A stretch of 45,081 nt of DNA, taken from positions 117-45,197 of the forward strand of contig CABPSV020000026.1 of NCBI GenBank assembly GCA_902459845.2. The letters are read 5' to 3'. Of this stretch, positions 24,038 to 36,388 are shown one piece after another. Origin of the DNA: Hepatocystis sp. ex Piliocolobus tephrosceles. Taxonomy: Eukaryota; Apicomplexa; Aconoidasida; Haemosporida; Plasmodiidae. Numbering within the stretch: the first letter of the stretch is position 1; each line of letters starts with the position of its first letter. The position numbers were made by a program, and so were the translations under genes. The notes below the pieces were generated by a model. It saw only the letters and a list, made by a program, of their open reading frames with translations. It made no database searches and was not told the origin of the DNA.

Positions 24038-25857
24038 TGTTGATTAGAATCATTTTGTTCTTGATCATTATTTTGTGGATAATGGTCCATAGCAGGTCCA
24101 GGCATTATTTTATTAAAAATATTTTTAATATAATTTTTGACATCATTTTGTTCTTTTTTGTTATTAGTTTTTTTTTTATTTTCAAGTGAAGTATGTTCAT
24201 TAATTTCTTCATCAATTGAACCAAAAATATCTGGTCTGTTAACTACAAAAACAGATAAGTTTCCTTCAATATCTTCAAGCGGGGTAAAAGAAGCTTCTTT
24301 TTTAGCTCTTTCGTATAACTTATCTTTTTGCTCTTTCCATTTAGGATCTAATAATAATGTTTTTAAATGTTTTGTCATATCATTTATATCTATTGGTTGG
24401 TGAGTAATTGGACATAAATGTACATTTTCATTATTTAATCGGTGCTTTTTGTTTTTTTCGTAATTCTTAACGACTATCATTTCTTCTTCATCATTATCAT
24501 CATCACTTCTTTCATCGCTCCGTTCATCGATTTTATTAGTATCATTACGTTTTTTATCAATGGATGCATTTTTATCTAATTCGCCCATATATGAATCACC
24601 CATATTATTATATTTTTGTAAGGTGTTATAATCATCTTGTTCATATTCTTCTAAATTGTTTTGGTCATATTTATTTTTTTGGTAGTTTATTGCATTTTCG
24701 TCTGTTTGTACATGTTCATATGGTTGGTTTGTAGTAATATTTTCCTCTAATTTATTTTGTTCATATATTTTATTAGTAGTATCCATGTGATTAGTGTGAT
24801 ATGTAATGTTATTAATTTTTTCCAAATTCGTGTATGTATTATCTGTGTCAAATAACTGATTTAATACATAATTTTCCACATTATTGAAATCTATAGATTG
24901 GGGAAGATAATAAATATCTTCATCAAAATTGATTGTTTCGACAATAGTAAAACTTGACCAATCATAAAAGGCATTATTTTTTAATTTTTCCTCCATTTTT
25001 CTTTGTTCTTCTTCTTTTTTTTTCATATTAGAAACAAATAAACTATAAGAATAATTTAATATATCAGTTTTATTATTAGAATAAGTTTTGATTTTATTTA
25101 GTATGGTATCATTTGGAAGTATACATTTTGTATATATATCAATAAGCTTAGAAAAGTAATTAAAATATAAATTGTTTGCTCTTAAAAAATCATATTGATT
25201 GTTATTTTTTTCTCTATGAATAAGTTCATTTAAAAATTTATTTCCATTCCTTGCGACAAATAAAGCTGTTGTTTTTATTAAATCAACATCAACTGAATTA
25301 ATAAATGGAGAAATTATTGAATAAATATCTTCCGTAATTTCGATTGGTTTTTTATTTTTTTCTTCTTCTCCCTTTTCAGAATCTTCATTCTTTTCTTCTC
25401 TTTCTTCATCAACGATAGAATATATAACACTATTTTTTGTTTGTTTTGTATCTTCTTTAACAAAATCACATATTTTTAATATATGTTCGTTGTTTGTAGA
25501 TTTATTTAAATCTTCTCTTTTTTTTATTTCTAAAATAGCTTTAGGTATTATTTTTTTTTCTCCCACACCTAAATATAATTCATGTAGCTTATACTGGTAA
25601 TAAAAAAAATAAGGATGGCTAGATTCAATGAAACCAAATTGTTTTTTTTTTTCTTTATACACTTTTTGTTCAAAAATCCTACCATTTTTTTTAACAAAAT
25701 TGGCAGTTTTATCAATAATAGATTTAATGTTATCTGGAGGCATAATCATTTCGTTTTCTAAATATTCTAGTCGTTGTTTTAAGGTCTCATGGTCCTTCGT
25801 ATCGATGTTATCGTCAAAAAGACTTTTACAAACAATTACTTTTCCCATATTGTACAA
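24016..25857 (-). CDS. SF3A1: Splicing factor 3A subunit 1 (U2 snRNP)
   Basis: Single exon, 613 aa (605-613 depending on Met). SF3A1/Prp21 is a U2 snRNP subunit that helps recognise the branch site. Two SURP modules are visible: residues about 47-90 (DKTANFVKKNGRIFE...PYFFYYQYKL) and 194-240 (KTTALFVARNGNKFL...YFNYFSKL). Then the family signature FYDWSSFTIVETINF (297-311), and a conserved C-terminal block: CPITHQPI (482-489), LLLDPKWKEQKDKLYERA (501-518) and NRPDIFGSIDEEI (540-552). Residues about 340-475 are Asn/Asp/Lys-rich filler. The C-terminal ubiquitin-like domain of human SF3A1 is absent; the protein ends in a short Lys/Gln tail. Two start codons lie nine bases apart; the second (MGKVIVC) is equally plausible. 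Confidence 0.95.
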   Translation of the reverse strand: MYNMGKVIVCKSLFDDNIDTKDHETLKQRLEYLENEMIMPPDNIKSIIDKTANFVKKNGRIFEQKVYKEKKKQFGFIESSHPYFFYYQYKLHELYLGVGEKKIIPKAILEIKKREDLNKSTNNEHILKICDFVKEDTKQTKNSVIYSIVDEEREEKNEDSEKGEEEKNKKPIEITEDIYSIISPFINSVDVDLIKTTALFVARNGNKFLNELIHREKNNNQYDFLRANNLYFNYFSKLIDIYTKCILPNDTILNKIKTYSNNKTDILNYSYSLFVSNMKKKEEEQRKMEEKLKNNAFYDWSSFTIVETINFDEDIYYLPQSIDFNNVENYVLNQLFDTDNTYTNLEKINNITYHTNHMDTTNKIYEQNKLEENITTNQPYEHVQTDENAINYQKNKYDQNNLEEYEQDDYNTLQKYNNMGDSYMGELDKNASIDKKRNDTNKIDERSDERSDDDNDEEEMIVVKNYEKNKKHRLNNENVHLCPITHQPIDINDMTKHLKTLLLDPKWKEQKDKLYERAKKEASFTPLEDIEGNLSVFVVNRPDIFGSIDEEINEHTSLENKKKTNNKKEQNDVKNYIKNIFNKIMPGPAMDHYPQNNDQEQNDSNQHKKQKTS

Positions 25858-25934
25858 CTGCCTGTGTTTTTAATTAGAGTTGTTTATTCGTTTTATGGTT
25901 TCTTATTTTTATCAGTTTTATAAGTTTTATAAGT

Positions 25935-25965
<31 letters not shown>

Positions 25966-26689
25966 TTATAGCGTGCGTATATTTTCGATTATATAGTACG
26001 TACAATGCTTTATACGGACTTGCTCATATGTGTGATTGTTTATGCATGTGCTTCACCTATGCACTTATTTACCACTATTTTAAGTACAAATGGCTAGGAG
26101 TGTTATTTTTACAAAAAAAAAAAAATTATACATAATTGTTTTTTCAATTTTTTTTTTTTTTTTATTAACAATTAAAAAAAAATAAAAAAAAAGGCCAAAA
26201 CAATGTGATAAAATAAAGTGATAAAACAATGTGATAAAATAAGGTGATAAAATAAGGTGACAAAATAAGGTGATAAAATAAGGTGATAAAATAAGGTGAT
26301 AAAATAAGGTGATAAAATAAGGTGATAAAATAAGGTGATAAAGTAAGGTGATAAAATAAGGTGATAAAATAAGGTGATAAAATAAGGTGATAAAATAAGG
26401 TGATAAAATAAGGTGATAAAATAAGGTGATAAAATAAGGTGATAAAATAAGGTGATAAAATAAGGTGATAAAATAAGGTGATAAAATAAGGTGATAAAAT
26501 AAGGTGACAAAATAAAATAATGATAATTAAATCCTTGGTTTATAATTACAATTTTAGCTTTATTTTTTTATCTATATGTTAGTACGTATTGCAAATATTT
26601 TGACTAGAGAAAAATAAAAACATATCAATATGAACTTATATATGTACAATGCAAACAATGTAAACAGTGTATACATTTATGCATAAACT

Positions 26690-26728
<39 letters not shown>

Positions 26729-27515
26729 GTTTAAAAAGGCGTTTTTTTTTCTTCCATAATTTGTTACAATTTTTGTCCCCGTTCATATATTTTATTTTTT
26801 AAAATAAAGGCATTTGAATTTTACATATTGGCGATTTTTGGCGAGTTAAAATTCATAATCGGTAAACAACAAGGATATAACAGCATATAAAATATATATA
26901 TATATATTACATATACATGCGCACATGTAAATATATACCTGCATAAGTACTGTTCTTTATATGTTGCTATAATAATACTATATACTAATTAAAACAATAT
27001 ATATATTTTTTTATACAGTTGTAATTAACAAAAAAAAAAAAAATTCATTATTATTGATTTATTCTCTCATGTTGTTTTTCTTAAATTAAAAGTGCTTTAC
27101 AGACATGAGTGTATATTTATATTTTTCATAAATATAAATTTTTCTGTCGACATAAGTTTTTTATTGGGTTTATTTATTTTTTTTTTTGCATTATAAAAAT
27201 AATAAGCAATTGACAGGCTTGCAAATTGTACATAGGTATAAATATATTTATAAATTATTTTTATAAATCATATTTATGTATATATAAATATATAAATAAA
27301 TATATATATAAAAAAATATATATATAAAAAAATATATATATAAAAAAATATATATATAAAAAAATATATATATAAAAAAATATATATATATATATATATA
27401 TATATGATTTATATTTATACGTGTTTCTTCATTATCGTAAAAAAAAAATTTAAGAAAATGCGAATAACTGAATCTTAAAAAATCACGTTGTTATTATTCA
27501 TTTAAAAAATAGGAG

Positions 27516-27556
<41 letters not shown>

Positions 27557-28424
27557 AACTCATTGTAAGAGTAAAACAATGTACGAGTTTTAATAATATA
27601 TTATTTTTTATGTTTAAATATTTTTGATAAGTATTAGAAAAAATAAAAATAAAAGTAAAAAAAAAATAAGAGAAAAAAAAGGATTTTATAAAAAAAATAT
27701 ATATATGTATATACATATTTATAATATATATTGAAAATATTTTACATGTTATGGCATAAACATACAATACTTTGATTATATACAATATTTACGTACTTTA
27801 TATACAATGCTTATATACAATACTATTTATTTTGATAACATACATTACTTATATCATTGATTTTATTTTTTTTTTTTTGTTCTTACATTTTATTTTACCG
27901 AAATAGAATTAAAGAAATTGCTTTTATATATACTAACTATATATTTTTTTTAATTTTTTTTTTTTTTAAACATCAATTATTTAACAGTAGCTTTTAATCT
28001 ATTTTTTTTTTTTAACTTTATATATATGTATTATATTAAAATAAGATTATCCTGATGCGCAAACTTTATTTATATGTACATATATTTATTTATATATATT
28101 TGAATATATTATCAATACATACTTATGTTTATAAATGCGTATATCAAAATATGATTTGCGTATATATTATAATATAATTACGCATATATATACATATATA
28201 TGTACTTGCATGCGTATATTCACTTGCATTTCTATATAATTTATTTAGTAATATAAAAACAAATTAAATTATAACCATTTGGTTATGTATATATATATAT
28301 ATATACATATATATAAATATATGTATTTTTTTTTAAATAATAGTAAATTTATATACTATCCACCTATGTATCTATATACCTATATATATATACATATATA
28401 AAACATATAAAAATATTATAAATA
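25858..28424. other. Divergent intergenic region between SF3A1 and VMP1-like
   Basis: About 2.6 kb, no exon recognised. Holds poly-T (25938-25964), the 13-bp minisatellite, (TA)n tracts (26697-26724, 27385-27405), a 15-bp aaaaaatatatatat array (about 27300-27380), poly-A (27520-27553) and a single TGCATGC near 28208. The apparent ORF at 27555-27785 is A/T filler. Confidence 0.75.
26207..26517. repeat. 13-bp minisatellite (gataaaataaggt)
   Basis: About 24 nearly perfect head-to-tail units, with a few aaagt, caatgt and gacaa variants at the two ends. The period is not divisible by 3, so any reading frame gives a 13-residue repeat from 39 bp; it is not a gene. Confidence 0.95.
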
Positions 28425-30289
28425 ATGGATGAGTATGAAGCTAAAAAAAAAGAGTTGTATTTAAAGAGGAAATCTTTGAATATTTATTGTTACCCAATCA
28501 AGACTACTAAACTTTTTCTACTAGAATTAAAAAGCATAATACTAGATGTATACCATAAATATAAAAAATATAATAAATTAATATTAATAATAATATCTTT
28601 TATACTTTTTTTATTTAAAATAAGGCATAAATATGAACACCTAAATAATTTTTTAATATATGTTGAAGTAATAATATGGTGGTTATCATTAGGGATTTTA
28701 AGTAGCATAGGACTAGGATGTGGAATGCATTCGGGTGTCTTATTTTTATTTCCACATATTTATTTTATATGCTCAACTTCTGAATTTTGTAATTCTTTAA
28801 ATTTTGACTCGAGGGTGAATATGTGGAAGTCATTATTAACATCAGGAAATTTTTTTGAAGTAAAGCCAAATAAAAAAAAAAAAAATAAATAAAATAAAAA
28901 TTACGTACATACTTAGTTGAGCCTGAGCCATTTTGTTGATATAAAATGAAAATTTATGTATGTATATACATATATGGAGTAGATTATATATGTGCATCTG
29001 CGTATATGCATATTTAGCATGTTAACGAGTAATGAATCTTAAGTATTAACCATCCGTTTGTACATATTCATTTACTTATTTAATAATTTGATCATTTGTT
29101 TATTTGTTTATTTGTTTATTTATTTTTTTTTTTTTAAAGTGCATAACAAGGGATGATGGTAACACCACTTTAACAAGACTATTTTTAAAAATATATCCTT
29201 ATTGTGTAATATGGGGAATAGGAACTGCTTTAGGTGAATTACCCCCGTACCTTACATCTTATTACGCTTCAAAGGTAAGTAAAAAAAAAAATAAAAAGAA
29301 ATGATAAAAAGATATGATAAAAAGATATGATAAAAAGATATGATAAAAAGAAATGATAAAAAAAGGGTGAAAAAAAACAGTTAGCCAGCTAAATTCTAAA
29401 CAAAATTGATATTGAAAATAAACATATTTTGATAAAAACATCATACAAATGTAAAAAAAAATAAAACTGAACTAATGAATGCTATTATTCACTCGCTTTT
29501 AACCATATTTTTTCTAATTTTATTTTATTTTTTATTTTTTATTTTTTTTTTGATAGACTAAATTATGTGATGACGATTACGAAGAATTTGAAAAAGATAT
29601 AAAAGAAGGCAGAAGGGACATAATTACGTACATGAAGATATGGATGATTGATTTCATCAGAAAACATGGATCGATATCTGTTTTTTTGTTATCTAGCTGG
29701 CCTAATGGTATAATATAAATGGATATATATATATATATATATATATATGGATATATGTATATATATATGTGAGCATGTACGCGCATGACACTTAAAAATA
29801 TACCTTTTTAGTTAACTGATAAAAATATATCATTTTTTTTTTTTTTTCTTCAATTTTTTTCTTCTATTTTTTTTTAGTAATGTTTGACTTATGCGGAATT
29901 TGCTGTGGCCACTTTTTGATGCCCTTTCAGAATTTCTTTGTACCATTAATTTTAGGAAAGGCTTTTGTCAAAACCTTTTTTCAGGCATTCTTTCTAATTT
30001 TTATTTTTTCTAGCAATTACAAAGAAGCACAATTTAGGATGTTAAGAAAAGTGTTCCTGTATTTACCATTACACAAAATTTCAAGCAATTTTGACCCGGC
30101 TGCCATAGAAACTTATTTAAATGAAAAAATATCATTTTTAAAACATGGGCAGAAGACGAAACATAAAATGAATTATATGTTTTTATTTAACGTATTTTTT
30201 TTTGTAGTTATAATTCTTTTTTTTATTTCGTGTATAAATCAGATTGCCCAAAAATATCAAAAGGTTACAAATAAAAAAAAAGAAAATGG

Positions 30290-30339
<50 letters not shown>

Positions 30340-30578
30340 AATAAATAAAACAATAATAATAATAATAATTAGAGATAGCAGATTTGCATTTGTGCACTCC
30401 CTTGTGAACGTATTTGTGTGTGAATGTATCTATCACTTCTTCTGTACATCAAATCGTTAATATAACACAAATTTAAAACTTTTTTTTAATTTTTTTTTTT
30501 TATTTCTTGCAGAAAATGGATGAAGAAGAATTAAAGAAATTTGAAAAGAGAAAAAACAAAGTAATAAGAAAAAATTAA
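28425..30578 (+). CDS. VMP1: Vacuole membrane protein 1 (VMP1/TMEM49) homologue, five exons
   Basis: Exons 28425-28859, 29140-29274, 29557-29707, 29878-30263 and 30513-30578 give 390 aa, close to human VMP1 (406). All joins are GT-AG and in phase. Signatures: LGILSSIGLGCGMHSGVLFL in exon 1, WGIGTALGELPPY (about residues 170-182) in exon 2, CDDDYEEFE and SSWPN in exon 3, then FDLCGICCGHFLMPF and GKAFVKTF in exon 4. A C-terminal membrane segment (about 345-362) precedes IAQKYQK and a short charged tail. VMP1 is an ER multispanning VTT/DedA-type protein acting in autophagosome formation, lipid scrambling and membrane contact sites. If intron 4 is retained, the frame runs into a long poly-Lys tail (30264 onward). 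Function in the parasite is inferred from family. Confidence 0.93.
29283..29362. repeat. 13-bp array in VMP1 intron 2
   Basis: Five or so atgataaaaagat units lie just after the donor at 29275 (gtaagt). Intron 2 runs to 29556 (acceptor tgatag). Confidence 0.8.
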
Positions 30579-30719
30579 TAATTAGATATTACCCCCATTT
30601 TATGTTAACACAAACTGTGTATAATGCAATTCACAACAAAAAATAACACAGTCATATTACACATGATGATTAATGATGATTATATGTATGTGTATATTAT
30701 ATGTATCTGTATATGTACT

Positions 30720-30757
<38 letters not shown>

Positions 30758-31201
30758 CAAAAATGTATATACTTATATATATATATATACAGATATAATA
30801 ATTAAAATAATATATATATTTATATATATTTAAAAATTCTTGCATAATTTCTGATATCATTTGATATTCCATTAACTGTATAAAAAAATAATTGATGTTT
30901 ATTATTTATTCTTTTAATGTTACTTTTATAATGTATATATTATATACACTTTTCTCACTCTCCTTATATCAAAGTTCTTATGATGTTAATTTAGTTATAC
31001 CCTTACCAAATTCATTTAAGCCCCTAATCATTTATTTATGCCCACAATGATTTACTTACACATGTACTAATTTTATTCGACAACATACCAAACTACTTTA
31101 AACACCTATTCATATATGCATTTTTTCTGTGTATATTTATATAAGTGCGTATATACATATTAGTGTATACATATGTATTCACATAATTTTTTTTTTGATA
31201 A
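30579..31201. other. Convergent intergenic region between VMP1 and the kinase gene
   Basis: About 0.6 kb of 3' UTR-type sequence from both sides with (TA)n at 30735-30795. The small ORFs on both strands are dinucleotide-driven. No RNA gene recognised. Confidence 0.75.
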
Positions 31202-34200
31202 TCAAGACTTTGTAAACCATTTATGTCGTTTTATTTTTTTAAATTGTATTCTCTTGTCAGGATCATTATTTAGTAAATTTCTATAAAATATAAAAAACTT
31301 ATTAAAATTATTTTAAAATTAAATTCATTTCATTTTTTTTATTCATTTTATTTTTTTTTTAATTCGTTTTTTTTTTTTTTTTTTCGTTTTTTTTTGCTTA
31401 TTCTGTGTATTTAAATTAACTAATATAAAACATACCTTAATAAAGATTTCAATTTCTGGTCAATTTTCCTATATTTGGGAAAGAGAAGTCTATCGTTTTT
31501 CATGTTGTCATAAATTTCGAATATATTTTTGCCGCTAAAAAAAAAAAAATAAATAAAATAAAAAATAAATTGGTTAATTAATTAACTACTCAATTGGTTA
31601 AATAAAAACAAACGAAAAAACAAACGAAAAAACAAACGAAAGAACAAACGAAAGAACAAACAAAAGATCAAACGAAAAAACAAACGAACATGGATGTGTC
31701 GAACGTTCTAATAATGTGTAGTACATATTAATGCGTTTTAAAAAGATGATCATTGTGCTATCATCAGTTATAAAGACAATGTATAATAAAGTTATGCATA
31801 AACATACTAAAAAAAATAGAAATGTATAGACGAACACATACAAATAATCCATTGTTGCAAGCACACAATTTTTTTTTTTTTTTTTTGTACACACAAACTG
31901 TATGTAAAAACATCAAATTCGTTGATGTTGCTCATACAAAAATTAAATATGTTTATATTGAATTTGTTTACAAGTATGGGGTTTTTCCATATACAAATGT
32001 ATACAGGACTGAACCAAAGTTATACGACATTCTTTTGAAAATATCAGAGTTATTGTTATTAACATTAAATAAACATTCATAAGAGTTAAAAATGTCTGTT
32101 GTTGGTGTTTGTATATTTTTATTTTTTTGAATGAAAAAACATGTATCGAAATCTATTAATTTGATTATATTTGTATCGTGCGTATTGATATCTTGTGATA
32201 ATTTTTCTAGCAAAGAAACATTTATTTGAGTACCTTGTTTTTTTAGTACATTTTTTTTACATTTTTCAGTATTAATATTTTTATTTTTGTAATTATCACT
32301 ATTTGTCGTAACATTATTAATGTTTTGTTTAGCAGTATATTCGATCGTATACAGTTTTTCTGAATTTATATGAGTAATATTTTGTTGGAATGGTGGTGGC
32401 TGTTTATAAATGTTTAAGCCAGGAATATATATATGCATGTCTTTATAAAAATATTTATTTATAAAATATAAATCTAAATACGTTAATATCTCTTTATTAA
32501 TATTTAAATTTGGAAAATTATTAAAATATAGCCAGTATAATTTTAAAAAATTTATAGAATTTTTTTCATCATATTTAAAAAAATATTTGTTTTGTATTTT
32601 GTTTATTGGGCATCGTTTTGTAACACTGACATTTGTTTTTTTTTTGTGTTTTTTTTTACCACAAGGGTAACTAAAACTGTTTAATTTATGTGTTCTACTT
32701 TGAATACTTAACCCATCAGAGGTACATTTCTTATCCAAACACTTTTCTTCATTTTTTTTCTCTTCTTCCCTTTGTCTTCCCATTTCTCCTTCCTTTTCTC
32801 TTTCATTTTCCCTATCCTTTTCCCTATCCTTTTCCCGTTCCTGCTCCCCTTTATTTTTTAAAATAAATATTTGTATAAATACGTCAATATTGTCTAGCAA
32901 AAAAGAAAAATCATTTAATTTATGTTTTATAAAAAATATATTTCTTACATTTTGATCATATTCAAAGCATTTTGATAAATTAATATTATATATATATTTA
33001 ATTTTTTTATTTTTTATTTTTTTAGTGTTTAAATCTTGATAAGAGCAATAAGATGATCTATTCGTGTGGATTTCTTTTTTTTTTTTTTTGTTGGAAAAAA
33101 TGTTTTTGTTGAATAAAGTTGTGACATTTTTGCTTTCTACATTTGTTTTCTCGACATTTTTGCTTTCTACATTTGTTTTCTCGACATTTTTGCTTTCTAC
33201 ATTTGTTTTCTCTACATTTTTGCTTTCTACATTTTTGCTTTCTACATTTTTGCTTTCTACATTTTTGCTTTCTACATTTTTGCTTTCTACATTTTTGCTT
33301 TCTACATTTTTGCTTTCTACATTTTTTTTTTCCGCATTTTTATTTATTTCGTTTTGAATTAATGTTTCCATATTTGGTAATTTTATTTCTGGTTTGGATT
33401 TTTTTTTTTTTTTTTTTAACTGAATTGTGTACGCTTGTATTATTTGGGGCGGTCTATTTACCAAAAGAATGTTATCGGGTTTGAAATCTACATATGCTAT
33501 ACTTTTTTTTAATAAATAAGTAAGAATAGTATGTAACTTAATAAATAAATTTTTAATAAACGTTTCTGAATAAAGAGATATGTTTAACCTTTTATTTATT
33601 GTTGTTATTTTTTTATCAACAGAATATATATTATATTTGTTTTTATAATACATTGATTGGTATTTTATATATGGGAAAATAATCATAAGTATATCTTGTT
33701 TTTTATCGTAAAATATTTTTTCAATATGTATTATATTTTTATTATTACAAACACAATTCACAACCAGTATTTCATTTATTATATTGTCTAAGTAACTATT
33801 TAAATGAACTTCATTGTCAATATAAATAGGATGATTATTTTTTAAACATAAATTCAAATAAAATAGTTTTAAACAATACTTTTTATTATCTATAATGTTT
33901 TTGCAGTAATATATATTTCCATATTCACTAGAATATATACATTTTATGATAAGAAATTGGTTTACAAAATAGGAAACGTTTTTCCGTTTTATTTTAAATA
34001 TATTGCTTAAACTGTTTTTATTAATTTTTATATTTATTTTTTTATTTTTATACTTTTTAAGCAAAACGCTATGAATAATTCTGAATTTTACATCATAACA
34101 TATGGTTATTTGTTTTTTAATTTTTAAGATGTTTAAAAGAAGGCTTTTATTTAAACTGTTGCTGAAGGTGTTGCTTATTTTTAGTTGATCAATGTTTTTG

Positions 34201-34382
34201 GTGACGTTATTAACTGTAGCTGTTGTAGAAGCATTTTGGGCGACATTTTTCTTTACTTCTTCTGCAATGTTATTGCTTAATATAATTTTACCATCGTTTA
34301 TATAATGATTAAATTTTTCGTTTACTTTTTCCTTAAATAATGAATAGGTGTTTGTATTTAAGGGATAGCTAAAAAAATGCAT
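31202..34382 (-). CDS. Divergent Ser/Thr protein kinase with a giant insert, three exons
   Basis: Exons (minus) 34382-31972, 31534-31436 and 31280-31202 give 862 aa; donors gtaaac and gtatgt, both joins in phase. Kinase signs: poor Gly loop SSEYGNIYY (151-159), beta-3 Lys172 (CLKLF), catalytic loop YVDFKPDNILL (297-307; catalytic Asp299, Asn304, but His-Arg of HRD replaced by Tyr-Val), and DFD (749-751) in place of DFG. About 445 residues separate the last two and include a KNVES repeat and a charged EREKDRE tract. The C-lobe is ordinary: FGSVLYTFVYGKTPYF, then exon 2 FGKNIFEIYDNMKNDRLLFP and exon 3 LLNNDPDKRIQ...HKWF. This C-lobe resembles CaMKK/LKB1-group kinases most, by eye only. Catalytic residues are present, so activity is plausible. 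Exon 1 alone looks like a truncated kinase; exons 2 and 3 complete it. Confidence 0.88.
31600..31690. repeat. 12-bp array in kinase intron 1
   Basis: Seven or so caaacgaaaaaa units lie in intron 1 (31971-31535, minus strand). The intron also holds poly-T at 31868-31886. Confidence 0.8.
33115..33330 (-). repeat. 15-bp in-frame KNVES repeat inside the kinase
   Basis: About 14 units of 15 bp; on the minus strand they read KNVES, with KNVEK/TNVES alternation at one end. They lie inside the insert between catalytic loop and DFD, residues about 353-425. Plus-strand ORFs here are shadows. Confidence 0.92.
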
Positions 34383-34942
34383 TTTATTATGCCTTTGTTT
34401 TGCCTTTTTTTTTGCCTTTGTTTTGCCTTTTTTTTTGCCGTTTTTTTTGCCTTTGTTTTGCCGTTTTTTTTGCCTTTTTTTTTGCCTTTGTTTTGCCGTT
34501 TTTTTTGCCTTTTTTTTTTGCCTTTTTTTTTTGCCTTTTTTTTTTGTTTTTTTTTTTTGCCTTTTTTTTTTGCCGTTTTTTTTGCCGTTTTTTTTGCCGT
34601 TTTTTTTTGCCGTTTTTTTTGCCGTTTTTTTAATGTTTAACGTGTTTTGAATGAGCTAAGTTGTATATCGTTTTTATTACACATAGATGATTATGCGATT
34701 TTGTCGGTCAAAATAATGAGCTAGATAACAATGGATATAAGTAACATATAGACATATAAACATACATACAGAAATGCAAAAATAATACAAATTTATGTAA
34801 GTTGTAATAATATATAACTACTTAACTCTAATGGAATGCAAAACTTAAAGAGAAACACTAACAAAAATTTAAAAAAGATACCTCTATAAAACAAAAATAA
34901 GCTCAATTGTAATTGTGTTTATACATTTAAGTTTGTAACATA

Positions 34943-34974
<32 letters not shown>

Positions 34975-35154
34975 AGCATTGTCATTTGTTCTATGTTAGT
35001 AACGGTTTTTATTGAAAAATTATTCATTTTTAAAGTAAATGTTAGTTTTAAATAAAAAAAAAAGGTGTCGGAATTACAATATATTTTTACGAAAACCCAA
35101 AAAAATAAAAAACAACAAAAAAAGAGAAAGTACTGCAGTAGAGCCTAATTGAAA

Positions 35155-35192
<38 letters not shown>

Positions 35193-36357
35193 ATAATCGT
35201 AGCTTCTCACTTTTGCATAATAAAAAATTAGATAGCTGAAAATGTTGAGTTTATAACTTAAAAAAAAAAATTGTACTTATTCTTTTTTTAAAGAACATTA
35301 CACATAAATAATAAAACAGTTTACGCTCACCATGTTCATTCTTTCAGCAAAGGTACAGCGTGCTCTTTATAACACAAAAAAAAAAAAAAAAATTAATAAA
35401 TAAAAATAGGAGTAAAACAAAAAGGTTAAATAAAAGAAATATATAATCAAAAGAATGAACGAATGAATAAAACCTGAAAGCTATAAACTTAAGTAAATTT
35501 TACATTGGAAATAAAACAAAAGAATGATAAAAATGACATTCCTGAACATGTGTTAAGTTAAGATTATGACATACGTATATATACATAATACATTTCTTTT
35601 TCCATTTTTACAAAATTTATATTGTATAAAAATATTTACATACTCAAATATTTTATATAAAAGCTTACATTCCCTTTCCTTTCATTCCTATTTCCTTTCA
35701 TTCCCTTTTTTTTTATTTTTATTTTTTTTTCTCCTACCAATATATGACACCTTTATGTCAAGCGCTACGGATACGTTTGAATGATCTCCACGTATATATA
35801 TACAATAGCTTGTTATAAAAATTGTGGGTTTTAAATTTTGTGCTTGCAAAAATATAAAATAAAATTAACAATAAATAATACATGTATATATATGTACAAC
35901 GTATTAAATAATTAAAAAGTTATTTTTATAACATTTTTATGAACCAAAAACAAAAAAAGAAAAAAAAAATAACAAAGAACAAATAAAAAAAACGGTAAAT
36001 GGTAAAATAATATCAAAGGACTTTTTTTTTTTTTTTGCAGTAAATAATACATTTTCAAGTTAGAAAATTTTATAAAAAAATTACAATTTTTTTAAGATAA
36101 AATGCTAATTTTTTTATAAGTTTAATATATACATTTTTTTATTATATCTTGAATATATAACTTAAATAAATCTGAAGTGTTTTTTTTTTTTTTTTTAAAA
36201 TAATAAGCAAACGAACAAACAAGCATAAAATAAAATTATAACATCTTAAAAAAAACAAATTTAGTAAAAAAAAAAAATAAGCACTAGTAAAAAGAGGCAA
36301 AACTATATGAATGCATAAAAACAAATTATAGGAATAAAATAAGTGAAGCAATAAGCG

Positions 36358-36388
<31 letters not shown>

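Noticed and set aside
26172..26510. 112-residue minus-strand ORF of LSPYFITLFYHLI repeats
   Set aside because: A 13-bp minisatellite read in one frame; no start context and not conserved in character.
34377..34650. Three overlapping plus-strand Phe/Leu/Cys/Pro ORFs
   Set aside because: All frames of a (ttttttttgcc)n array are open; being open in several frames shows they are not selected as protein.
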